Made by a program: the position numbers and the translations under genes. Of a stretch of 7,442 nt of DNA, positions 1 through 5,925 are shown piece by piece. The notes under the pieces were generated by a model that saw only the letters and a program-made list of their open reading frames with translations, made no database searches and was not told the origin of the DNA. The DNA is from Chloroflexota bacterium. GTDB taxonomy: Bacteria; Chloroflexota; Limnocylindria; Limnocylindrales; CSP1-4. How positions within the stretch are numbered: the first letter of the stretch is position 1; each line of letters opens with the position of its first letter. Location of the stretch: assembly GCA_021777365.1 (NCBI GenBank), contig JAJYDP010000235.1, positions 1 to 7,442 of the forward strand, read 5' to 3'.

Positions 1-623
1 GTGAGCGGCGTGCGGAGCTCGTGCGAGAGATTGTCGATGAACTCGGTCCGGATCCGCTGCAGCCGGCGGAGCTCCGAGAGGTCCTCGAGCACGATCCAGA
101 TCCCCTCGCTTGGCGATCGCCGGGCGCGGACGGCGAGCATTCGTCCTTCCGCTCCGCCCACGGGGATCTCGTCGGCGGCGGCGCCGTTGCGCCACGCCGT
201 CCGGGCCACCGCGTCCAGCCGCACGTCACCGAGCCCGACCGCCGCGTCCTGCGCGGCGCCGTCGGGGCGAACGCCGGGCCGGTCTGGCACGCGCCGGCCG
301 ATCAACTCACCGGGCGGCGAGTCGAGGTAGACGTGGGCGGCACGGTTCGCCGCCGTCACCACCAGGTCGTCATCGAGCCGGACGATGCCGCTGCCGACGA
401 GCCCGGTCAGGTACGCGAGGTCCTCGGCCTGGAGCCTCGCGCGCTGGTCGGCCCTGGCGTGACGGTCGACGAGGTCGCGTACCTGTGTTTCGAGCGGCTC
501 GTCCCGGGACGCGCCCACGATCTCGCGAATCCGGTCCAGGGTGACCTCCCGGCTTATCGCGAGCCCCGCGACGAGCCCGAGCACGACGCCCGCGACCCCG
601 ATCGCGATCAGCTCCGGGTTCAT
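1..623 (-). CDS. phoR: PhoR/SenX3-type sensor histidine kinase, N-terminal part (truncated by window edge)
   Basis: Membrane histidine kinase expected to phosphorylate the response regulator encoded just upstream. I translated the minus strand by eye from the ATG at 623: 207 codons run to the window edge without a stop. One hydrophobic segment lies at about residues 4-24, followed by a charged, helical linker (about 28-65). A PAS-like domain follows at about 66-182 (it includes GIVRLDDDLVVTAANRAA). The HisKA H-box FIDNLSHELRTPL starts at residue 195, with the phosphoacceptor His at 201. The dimerisation remainder and the ATPase domain lie outside the window. There is no second membrane segment or sizeable extracytoplasmic domain, so sensing is probably cytoplasmic or through PhoU/Pst, as in PhoR. 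The ATG has no clear Shine-Dalgarno sequence. The same frame stays open upstream but has no ATG or GTG back to the regulator's stop. The PhoR assignment rests on PAS plus HisKA architecture and the pst neighbours. Confidence 0.88.
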   Translation of the reverse strand, partial: MNPELIAIGVAGVVLGLVAGLAISREVTLDRIREIVGASRDEPLETQVRDLVDRHARADQRARLQAEDLAYLTGLVGSGIVRLDDDLVVTAANRAAHVYLDSPPGELIGRRVPDRPGVRPDGAAQDAAVGLGDVRLDAVARTAWRNGAAADEIPVGGAEGRMLAVRARRSPSEGIWIVLEDLSELRRLQRIRTEFIDNLSHELRTPL

Positions 624-676
624 TGCGATCGCGTGGGCCAGGCCGGCCGCGGACGCACCGGCGGGTCGGGCGTCGG

Positions 677-706
677 CTGGCCGGGTGTGGCCTGGCCGGG
701 TGTGGC
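677..706. repeat. 15-bp exact tandem duplication in the regulator-kinase gap
   Basis: The unit CTGGCCGGGTGTGGC occurs twice back to back (677-691 and 692-706). It lies in the 130-bp non-coding gap (624-753) between the response-regulator stop and the kinase ATG. Part of it (GGCCTGGCC, 689-697) is an inverted match to GGCCAGGCC at 636-644, so the transcript could fold with a 44-nt loop, though chance is plausible at this GC content. I see no terminator or clear promoter in the gap. Confidence 0.8.
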
Positions 707-753
707 CGGCTGCGGGCCGGTCCGCCTCGGATCGCTCGCCGGATGCGCGTGGT

Positions 754-1551
754 TCACGGGCTCGGGCGCCGGAACACGTAGCCCACGCCGCGGACGGTGT
801 GGAGGAACCGTGGCTCCGCCGAGTCCTCCTCGATCAGGCTCCGCAACTGGTGCACGTGCACATCGACGGTCCGAGTCTCCCCCGCGAACTCGTAGCCCCA
901 GACGCGATCGAGGAGTTGCTCGCGCGTGAAGACCTGGCCGGGGTGCCGCATCAGGAACGCGAGCAGGTCGAACGCCTTGGCCGTGACGGGCAGCGCGTCG
1001 CCGTCCCGCAGGAGCCGGTGCCCTGCGAGGTCGACCACCACGCGGTCGAGTCGCTGCTCGGCGGAGGGGAGGACGGAGGTTCCGGCGGCGGGCTCCTCGG
1101 GCCCGGGCTGCAGGGTCAGGGCCGCGTCGATGGCGGGGGCCGGGGTCCCGGGCTGGGCCGCGGGTGCCCCGTCGGCCCCCGGTCGCGTGTCGGTGCGCCG
1201 CAGCAGCGCGCGGATGCGCGCCTGGAGCTCGCGCAGGCTGAACGGCTTGGTCAGGTAATCGTCCGCGCCCAGCTCAAGGCCGACCACCTTGTCGAGCTCG
1301 GAATCCTTCGCGGTCAGCATCAGGATCGGCACGTCCGACTGGCGGCGGATGGCGCTGCACACGTCGAGCCCGGACAGCTCGGGCAGCATGATGTCGAGCA
1401 CGACCAGGTCGGGCTGTTCCTCGGCAAACCGGGCGAGCGCCTCGCGGCCGTCCGCGGCGGTCACCACGCGGTACCCGTCGCGAACCAGGTTGTACTCGAG
1501 GGTCTCGCGGAGGATCGCCTCGTCGTCGACCACGAGCAGGGTGCGGGCCAT
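754..1551 (-). CDS. phoB: PhoB/RegX3-type OmpR-family response regulator
   Basis: Two-component response regulator, 265 aa, predicted to bind Pho operators when phosphorylated by the adjacent kinase. The receiver domain (about 1-118) has the acidic pair D9-D10 (VVDDE), the phosphoacceptor D53 in LVVLDIMLP, T80 (LMLTA) and K102 in DDYLTKPF. The C-terminal winged-helix domain (about 168-262) has the OmpR/PhoB signatures LPVTAKAFDLLAFLMRHPG, TREQLLDRVWGYEF, TVDVHVHQLR and TVRGVGYVFR. The linker between domains (about 119-167) is Pro/Ala/Gly-rich and much longer than in E. coli PhoB, whose whole length is about 229 aa. The recognition-helix region reads VHVHQLR where PhoB has VHIRRLR. The ATG at 1551 puts the usual M-x-x-x-LLVVDDE start at residue 1. 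The same frame is open upstream into ppx, but that extension has no family resemblance. No Shine-Dalgarno sequence is visible, and a -10-like TACCAT sits 6 nt upstream. Confidence 0.93.
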   Translation of the reverse strand: MARTLLVVDDEAILRETLEYNLVRDGYRVVTAADGREALARFAEEQPDLVVLDIMLPELSGLDVCSAIRRQSDVPILMLTAKDSELDKVVGLELGADDYLTKPFSLRELQARIRALLRRTDTRPGADGAPAAQPGTPAPAIDAALTLQPGPEEPAAGTSVLPSAEQRLDRVVVDLAGHRLLRDGDALPVTAKAFDLLAFLMRHPGQVFTREQLLDRVWGYEFAGETRTVDVHVHQLRSLIEEDSAEPRFLHTVRGVGYVFRRPSP

Positions 1552-1557
1552 GGGTCG

Positions 1558-1563
1558 ATGGTA
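1558..1563 (-). promoter_or_regulatory. possible -10 element for a leaderless regulator transcript
   Basis: On the minus strand TACCAT is followed by six bases and then the regulator's ATG at 1551. That is the spacing expected when transcription starts at the ATG itself. The gene also lacks a Shine-Dalgarno sequence, which fits leaderless translation. No convincing -35 is present 17-18 bp upstream (AACGGC or similar), so the element may be fortuitous. Confidence 0.25.
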
Positions 1564-1652
1564 GCGCGACGTGTTCCCCCGGCCGTTCTGCGACGGCGAA
1601 CCACCCGCCGCTGAGCGGCCCGACGGCGACGAGCGCGGGGCGACCGCTGCCG

Positions 1653-2597
1653 TCACCCGCCCGCGACGAGCTCCGGCAGGCGCTCCCGCCACGCGTCCCC
1701 GGCGCGCGCCACCGCCAGGATGGTCCCTTCACGGACGCCGGCCCGCGAGACCGACGCCGACGCCAGGGCGTAGCGGTCGAGAAACGCCTCCACGAGCGCG
1801 GCACCGCCCGGCAGGATCCTGGCTCGCTGCGGACGCATGGCGCGTCGTTCGGCAAGTGCGTCGGCCGGCTCCCCTTCCAGCATCTCGAACGCGGCCGCAA
1901 GGCGGTGCCGGTCGACTGTGCGGAGCACCCGGTCCTGCGACACCAGGCGGAGCAGGTTCTCGGCCGTGCCGCCAACCAGGATCGCCCGGGCGGGCGTCAG
2001 GTCCACGGCGCCCTGGACCCTCCGGTGCGCCTCGGCCCGCAGCTCCGCGATCTCCCCGGCCGCGGGCGGGTCGTGGCGGACGAAGGCCTCCGTCAGCCGT
2101 GCCGCGCCGATCCGCAGGCCGTGGGCCAGGGGCGGGCCGTTCGTTCGCGCCAGCACGTACTCGGACGAGCCACCGCCGATGTCGATCACGAGCGTGTCCG
2201 CTGCCGGCGCGCGGCCCCGCAGCACGCCGTACAGCGAGAGCAGCGCCTCCTCCTCGTGCGAGAGCAGGTGAAGCGGCCGTGACGTGGCCGCGCGGACGGC
2301 CGCGGCGGCAGCGTGGCCGTTCGCGGCCCGGCGGAGCGGCTCGGTCCCCACGAACGTGACGTCGCGCACGCCGAGCGAGGCGGCCGACGCCGCGAACCGC
2401 TGCAGCGTCGCGACCAGCTCCGCGAGCCGGTCATCGGGAACGAGCCCGCGGGCATCCACCGCCGAGCCCAGCTCCAGCAGTGCGCTCTCGTCGGCCAGCA
2501 CGCGCAGACGGCCCGACACTACCCGCACGGCCGTCATGTGCACGCTGGTGCTGCCCACCGCGACCGCCGCACCCCGCACCCCCCGGACACCCGCCAT
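1653..2597 (-). CDS. Ppx/GppA-family phosphatase-like protein with altered phosphate-1 motif
   Basis: Member of the exopolyphosphatase/guanosine pentaphosphate phosphatase family (actin-like ATPase fold), 314 aa, about the size of short single-module Ppx proteins. Family motifs seen in order: an altered phosphate-1 loop VAVGSTS (12-18), TEPLRRAANG (85-94), SHEEEALLSLYGV (113-125) with the usual catalytic-Glu region, phosphate-2 loop VIDIGGGSSE (137-146), RIGAARLTE (162-170), the adenosine-type motif LVGGTAENL (207-215), RARILPGGAALVEA (258-271) and the C-terminal VREGTIL (288-294). Canonical members have (I/V)D(L/I)GSNS at the first loop. Here the Asp is Ala13 and the Asn is Thr17, so activity is uncertain. 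The start at 2597 is chosen over an in-frame ATG at 2636 because AGGAGG lies four bases upstream. It appears to be the first gene of a ppx-regulator-kinase operon. Family is sure; whether it cleaves polyphosphate, pppGpp or neither is not. Confidence 0.9.
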   Translation of the reverse strand: MAGVRGVRGAAVAVGSTSVHMTAVRVVSGRLRVLADESALLELGSAVDARGLVPDDRLAELVATLQRFAASAASLGVRDVTFVGTEPLRRAANGHAAAAAVRAATSRPLHLLSHEEEALLSLYGVLRGRAPAADTLVIDIGGGSSEYVLARTNGPPLAHGLRIGAARLTEAFVRHDPPAAGEIAELRAEAHRRVQGAVDLTPARAILVGGTAENLLRLVSQDRVLRTVDRHRLAAAFEMLEGEPADALAERRAMRPQRARILPGGAALVEAFLDRYALASASVSRAGVREGTILAVARAGDAWRERLPELVAGG

Positions 2598-2601
2598 CGC
2601 G

Positions 2602-2607
2602 CCTCCT
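2602..2607 (-). promoter_or_regulatory. Shine-Dalgarno AGGAGG deciding the ppx start
   Basis: On the minus strand AGGAGG is followed by CGCG and then the ATG at 2597. It lies inside the longer reading frame that begins at 2636, and it supports the downstream ATG as the true start. The 13-residue extension has no family match. Confidence 0.7.
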
Positions 2608-2708
2608 CTGCGCACATCGTCCCAGATCGGTCGCACCCGCGCGTGGCGGCGTCGGTCGACGTCGCGTCGGGTAGGTGGCCCGCGCCGCCGGGGTGGCAGG
2701 GCACCGAA

Positions 2709-2752
2709 TTTACCGCCGCGTTACGTGGCCCACACGGTCGATTGACCCGCGG
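2709..2752 (+). promoter_or_regulatory. candidate Pho box: 11-bp-phased direct units
   Basis: Hexamers TTTACC (2709), GTTACG (2720), CACACG (2731) and TTGACC (2742) start exactly 11 bp apart and share AC at positions 4-5. Operators for PhoB/PhoP-family regulators are built of direct 11-bp units, for example the Streptomyces PhoP units resembling GTTCACC. The array ends 38 bases before the pstS start. The third unit is weak and no clear -10 follows, so this is inference from spacing, resemblance and position. Confidence 0.35.
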
Positions 2753-2790
2753 GCGTCACAGTCGCCGCGTACTGAAGAGGAGGAGAACAC

Positions 2791-3972
2791 GTGATCATCC
2801 ACAACCGCGCCCGGTGGGGCGCCCTTGCGCTCGTGGCCACGCTCGCCTTCGGGGCGTGCTCCGCGGCCGCGACCCAGGCTCCTGCCGGGGGCGCCGCGGC
2901 CGGTGCCGCGGGCGCCGCGGCCAGCGCGGGCGCCGTCGACTACAGCAACGTCACGCCGTCGACGACGATCGGCAAGAACGACAAGGCCGAGGTCACCGGT
3001 GCCGGCTCCACCGCCATCTACCCGTGGCTGAGCGCCGTCGCCCAGATCTACCAGCAGAAGGTCGCGCCCGGCGTGTCGGTGAACTACCAGGCCATCGGCT
3101 CCGGTGGCGGCATCGCCCAGTTCCAGGCCAAGACCGTTGACTTCGGGGCCTCGGACATCTACCTGAGTGACGCGCAGGAGCAGCAGATCGGCGTCCCGGT
3201 CCTCAACGTCCCGATGATCCACTGGGCCGCAGCGATGACCTACAACCTGCCCGGCGTCACCGGAGAGGTTCGGTTCAGCCCCGACACCATCGCCGGCATC
3301 TACCTGGGCAAGATCACCAACTGGAACGACCCGGCCCTGGCGGCCGACAACCCCGGCGTGACGCTCCCCAACCTGGGGATCACCGTGGCACACCGCAGCG
3401 ATGGGTCCGGCACGACCATGAACTTCACGAGCTTCCTGTCCGACACGAACGCCGCCTGGAAGAGCCAGGTGGGCGCCGGCCTGTCGGTGAACTGGCCCGT
3501 CGGCGCCGGCGGCAAGGGCAGCGCCGGGGTGACCGCGCTGGTCAAGCAGACGCCGGGGGCCATCGGGTACGTCGAGCTCTCGTACGCGCTGCAGAACAAC
3601 CTGCCCGTGGGGTTGGTCAAGAACGCCGCTGGCAACTTCATCAAGCCCACCCTCGCCTCGACCACGGACGCGGTCGCCGCGGCGGTGCCGAACGCCCCGG
3701 CCGACCTCCGGTTCCTCATCGTGAATCCGCCCGCCTCGCACCCCAACGCCTATCCGATCGGCGCCAGCACGTGGGTGCTCCTCTACAAGGATTACCCGGC
3801 CAGCAAGGCCACCGAGGTCAAGGCGATGATCGACTTCCTCTGGTGGGCGATCCACGACGGCCAGAACTACGCGGCGCAGGTCGACTACTCCGCCATGGCT
3901 CCCGACCTGGTGGCCAAGGTCGAGACTGTGCTCAAGAGCGTGACCGTCGGAGGGCAGCCGGTCCTGCCGTGA
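2791..3972 (+). CDS. pstS: phosphate ABC transporter substrate-binding lipoprotein PstS
   Basis: Extracytoplasmic phosphate-binding protein of the Pst importer, 393 aa. It starts with GTG, 7 bases after GGAGG within a long AGGAGGAG Shine-Dalgarno (2778-2785). The N-terminus has basic residues, a hydrophobic core (about 10-21) and a lipobox-like FGAC with lipid-modifiable Cys23, so the protein is likely membrane-anchored. A Gly/Ala-rich linker (about 24-48) precedes the binding domain. Ligand motifs match the PstS fold: GAGSTAIYPW (70-79), AIGSGGGIAQF (101-111), DFGASD (117-122) and RSDGSGTT (202-209), so T74, S104, D122, R202, S206, G207 and T208 are the expected phosphate contacts. Also typical are ITNWNDP (175-181) and PGAIGYVELSYA (255-266). 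It heads the pstS-pstC-pstA-pstB-phoU run. A stable hairpin follows its stop, which would allow PstS to be made in excess over the permeases. Confidence 0.97.
   Translation: MIIHNRARWGALALVATLAFGACSAAATQAPAGGAAAGAAGAAASAGAVDYSNVTPSTTIGKNDKAEVTGAGSTAIYPWLSAVAQIYQQKVAPGVSVNYQAIGSGGGIAQFQAKTVDFGASDIYLSDAQEQQIGVPVLNVPMIHWAAAMTYNLPGVTGEVRFSPDTIAGIYLGKITNWNDPALAADNPGVTLPNLGITVAHRSDGSGTTMNFTSFLSDTNAAWKSQVGAGLSVNWPVGAGGKGSAGVTALVKQTPGAIGYVELSYALQNNLPVGLVKNAAGNFIKPTLASTTDAVAAAVPNAPADLRFLIVNPPASHPNAYPIGASTWVLLYKDYPASKATEVKAMIDFLWWAIHDGQNYAAQVDYSAMAPDLVAKVETVLKSVTVGGQPVLP
2889..2922. repeat. 13-bp direct repeat in the pstS linker coding region
   Basis: GGGCGCCGCGGCC occurs at 2889-2901 and again at 2910-2922, a 21-bp (seven-codon) period. 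It encodes part of the Gly/Ala-rich spacer after the lipid-anchor cysteine. Slippage-type expansion of a flexible tether is the simplest explanation. Confidence 0.7.
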
Positions 3973-3983
3973 CGGCCGGTGCG

Positions 3984-4017
3984 GGATGGCGCCGTCGTGT
4001 CATGATCGGCGCCATCC
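3984..4017 (+). other. intercistronic stem-loop between pstS and pstC
   Basis: A perfect 11-bp inverted repeat, GGATGGCGCCG (3984-3994) and CGGCGCCATCC (4007-4017), encloses a 12-base loop. It fills half of the 70-bp gap between the pstS stop and the pstC start. No T-tract follows, so it does not look like an intrinsic terminator. A hairpin here could protect the 3' end of a pstS-only message or attenuate read-through into pstC, giving more binding protein than permease. The structure is seen directly; the role is inferred. Confidence 0.6.
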
Positions 4018-4042
4018 ACGCTGAAGCCGAGGAGGTGCGCGG

Positions 4043-5023
4043 TTGAGCGCCCTGCCCGCGGAGACCGGACGAGTCCGGACCGCCCTCTCGCTGCACCGCC
4101 CCAGGTACGGCGAGCCCATCTTCCGGGGCGTCGTGATCGTCGCGTCGCTGGTGGTCCTGGGGATCGTGGCCGGCCTGGTGGTGGTGATCGCCAATGAGTC
4201 GGTCCTGGGCGCGGCGCACAACGGCGTGGCGTTCCTGTGGGGCCGCACCTGGGACCCGGTCCACAGCGTCTTCGGCGCGCTGCCGTTCATCTACGGCACG
4301 CTGCTCACCGCGATCGCGGCGCTGGTGCTCGCCATGCTGGTGGGCGTCGGCGTCGCGCTCTTCCTGGTGGAGCTGGCGCCGGGCTGGCTCGCCGGCCCGC
4401 TCGGCTTCATGGTGGAGATGCTGGCCGCCATCCCGAGCGTGGTCTACGGCCTGTGGGGGATCTTCATCCTGGCTCCCTGGCTGCGCGATTTCGTCGAGGT
4501 GCCGCTCCACGATGTCCTCGGCTGGCTCCCGTTCTTCAGCGGCAACCCGATCGGGATCGGCAACCTGGCCGCGATCGTGATCCTGACCATCATGGTCCTG
4601 CCCACGGTGGCGGCCGTCTCCCGCGACGTCGTGGCGGCCGTCCCCTCCTCCCAGCGCGAGGCCGCGCTGGCGCTCGGGGCGACGCGCTGGGAGACGATCC
4701 GCGTGGGGGTACTGCCGTATGCGCGCAGCGGGATCCTCGGCGCGGGCATCCTCGGGCTGGCCCGCGGAGTGGGCGAGACGATGGCCGTCACGATGGTGAT
4801 CGGCAACGCGCCCACCATCTCGCTCTCCCTCCTGTCGCAGGGCTACACGATGGCCAGCGTGATCGCGAACGAGTTCACCGAGGCCACCACCGACCTCTAT
4901 CGCAGCTCGCTGATCGAGATCGGGTTGCTGCTCCTGGTCATCACCCTGCTGATCAACGCGGCCGCCCGCCTGCTGGTCTGGCGGGTCGCCTACAGCGCGA
5001 GCTCGCGGAGCCTGCTGGCATGA
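4043..5023 (+). CDS. pstC: phosphate ABC transporter permease PstC
   Basis: Integral-membrane subunit that pairs with PstA to form the phosphate channel, 326 aa. A TTG start is chosen because AGGAGG (4030-4035) lies seven bases upstream. Hydrophobic segments are visible at about 28-50, 83-110, 118-146, 173-193, 228-255 and 288-312, the six-helix pattern of PstC. The cytoplasmic EAA loop that docks on the ATPase is EAALALGATRW (206-216), followed by GLARGVGETMAV (238-249), a strong PstC/PstA family signature. PSVVYGLWGIF (131-141) is also typical. The stop overlaps the pstA start as ATGA, which suggests translational coupling. A separate 14-codon frame (4002-4046) ends at TGA overlapping this TTG, but is probably fortuitous. 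Confidence 0.96.
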   Translation: MSALPAETGRVRTALSLHRPRYGEPIFRGVVIVASLVVLGIVAGLVVVIANESVLGAAHNGVAFLWGRTWDPVHSVFGALPFIYGTLLTAIAALVLAMLVGVGVALFLVELAPGWLAGPLGFMVEMLAAIPSVVYGLWGIFILAPWLRDFVEVPLHDVLGWLPFFSGNPIGIGNLAAIVILTIMVLPTVAAVSRDVVAAVPSSQREAALALGATRWETIRVGVLPYARSGILGAGILGLARGVGETMAVTMVIGNAPTISLSLLSQGYTMASVIANEFTEATTDLYRSSLIEIGLLLLVITLLINAAARLLVWRVAYSASSRSLLA

Positions 5024-5898
5024 GCGGGAGCGCGGTACCGATGCGCATCCCCGGCCGGAACCTCCGGCGGCGCCGGGCGACCGACCGGATCATGCGCGGA
5101 CTCCTGGGTGTGGCCGCCATCGTCGCCTCCGTCCCCCTCGTGCTGGTGCTCGTCTACGTCCTTCTCCAGGGGCTGCCGGCGCTGAACCTCACGCTGGTCA
5201 CCCAGTCACCCGTGCCCGCCGGCTTTCCCGGTGGGGGCGTGGCACCCGCGGTCCTGGGCACCCTGATCATGGTGGGCCTGGGGACGCTGATCGGGACGCC
5301 GGTCGCCGTCCTGGCGGGCATCTACATGCGCGAGTACGCCGGCGCGCGCGGCGCGACCGTGATCCGGTTCCTGGTGGACGTCCTGGCCGGCGTGCCGACC
5401 ATCGCGATCGGACTCTTCGCCTACGGCCTGGTGGTGGTCCCGATGGGCTCGTTCAGCGGCCTCGCCGGCGCGATCGCGCTGGGAATCATCATCATCCCGA
5501 TCGTGGCCCGCGTGACCGACGAGATGCTGGGGCTCGTCCCGGGATCGGTGCGCGAGGCGGCCTACGCGCTGGGCATCCCTCCCTGGAAGACGATCGTGCG
5601 GGTGGTCCTGCCGGCCGCGGCGACCGGCATCGTCACCGGGATCCTGCTCGGGGTGGCGCGCATCGCCGGAGAGACGGCTCCCCTGATCTTCACGGCCCTG
5701 GGCAACCAGCGCGTGACGGCGTCGCTCACCGAGCCGATGGACGCGCTGCCGCTCCGGATCTGGGTCTACGCCTCCGGCCCGTACGACACCTGGCACCAGC
5801 AGGCCTGGGCGGCCTCGCTCGTGCTGGTGCTCCTCGTCCTCACCTTCTCGATCCTGACGCGGTTCGTGCTGCGGCGCCGTTCCGCACGTCTCGCGTAG
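5020..5898 (+). CDS. pstA: phosphate ABC transporter permease PstA
   Basis: Second membrane subunit of the Pst importer, 292 aa. The ATG at 5020 overlaps the pstC stop in ATGA, the usual coupled arrangement. The same frame is open further upstream inside pstC, but that part is not family-like. A second ATG at 5041 is possible. After an Arg-rich cytoplasmic start (about 9-26), hydrophobic segments lie at about 27-51, 78-101, 114-140, 146-165, 199-225 and 264-285. The EAA loop is EAAYALGIPPWKT (179-191), followed by GVARIAGETAPL (211-222), the PstA counterpart of the PstC signature. AGVPTIAIGLFAYG (123-136) is also characteristic. It ends in a basic tail (RRRSAR). pstB begins within 12-36 bases of its stop, depending on the start used. 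Confidence 0.95.
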   Translation: MSGSAVPMRIPGRNLRRRRATDRIMRGLLGVAAIVASVPLVLVLVYVLLQGLPALNLTLVTQSPVPAGFPGGGVAPAVLGTLIMVGLGTLIGTPVAVLAGIYMREYAGARGATVIRFLVDVLAGVPTIAIGLFAYGLVVVPMGSFSGLAGAIALGIIIIPIVARVTDEMLGLVPGSVREAAYALGIPPWKTIVRVVLPAAATGIVTGILLGVARIAGETAPLIFTALGNQRVTASLTEPMDALPLRIWVYASGPYDTWHQQAWAASLVLVLLVLTFSILTRFVLRRRSARLA

Positions 5899-5925
5899 GC
5901 TCGACCGCACGTGGATCGTAGACTG

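Larger units (their letters stand above)
2598..2790. promoter_or_regulatory. divergent promoter region between ppx and pstS
   Basis: This is the only space between the two outward-facing blocks, so both promoters should lie here. It carries ribosome binding sites at both ends and contains its most AT-containing stretch near 2707-2723. Short symmetries are visible: GTGGCCCAC (2725-2733), GGTC-N4-GACC (2736-2747) and CCCGCGGG (2746-2753). No clean -35/-10 pair could be fixed on either strand. TTGACC at 2742-2747 resembles a -35, but a matching -10 would put the transcript start in the pstS ribosome binding site. Confidence 0.55.

Noticed and set aside
21..929. Long plus-strand open frames over the kinase and regulator genes
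   Set aside because: They are low-complexity Arg/Pro/Gly translations with no motifs, while the minus strand encodes clear HisKA/PAS and winged-helix domains here.
1552..1692. N-terminal extension of the response regulator to an ATG at 1692
   Set aside because: It would overlap the end of ppx and adds 47 Arg/Gly/Pro-rich residues not found in the family; the receiver domain begins right at the ATG at 1551.
2742..2747. TTGACC as a sigma-70 -35 element for pstS
   Set aside because: No good -10 follows at 16-18 bp, and a start there would fall inside the ribosome binding site; it fits the phased operator units better.
2710..3855. 381-codon open frame on the minus strand opposite pstS
   Set aside because: It is a GC-rich antisense shadow with Arg/Gly/Asp-rich composition and no recognisable domain; pstS on the plus strand is unmistakable.
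3984..4017. The pstS-pstC hairpin as a Rho-independent terminator
   Set aside because: No T-run follows the stem, and the pstC ribosome binding site begins 13 bases later, so full termination is unlikely.
4237..5019. Upstream extension of the pstA frame within pstC
   Set aside because: The extension is Arg/Pro-rich and out of frame with the real pstC; the ATGA overlap at 5020 gives a normal-length PstA.
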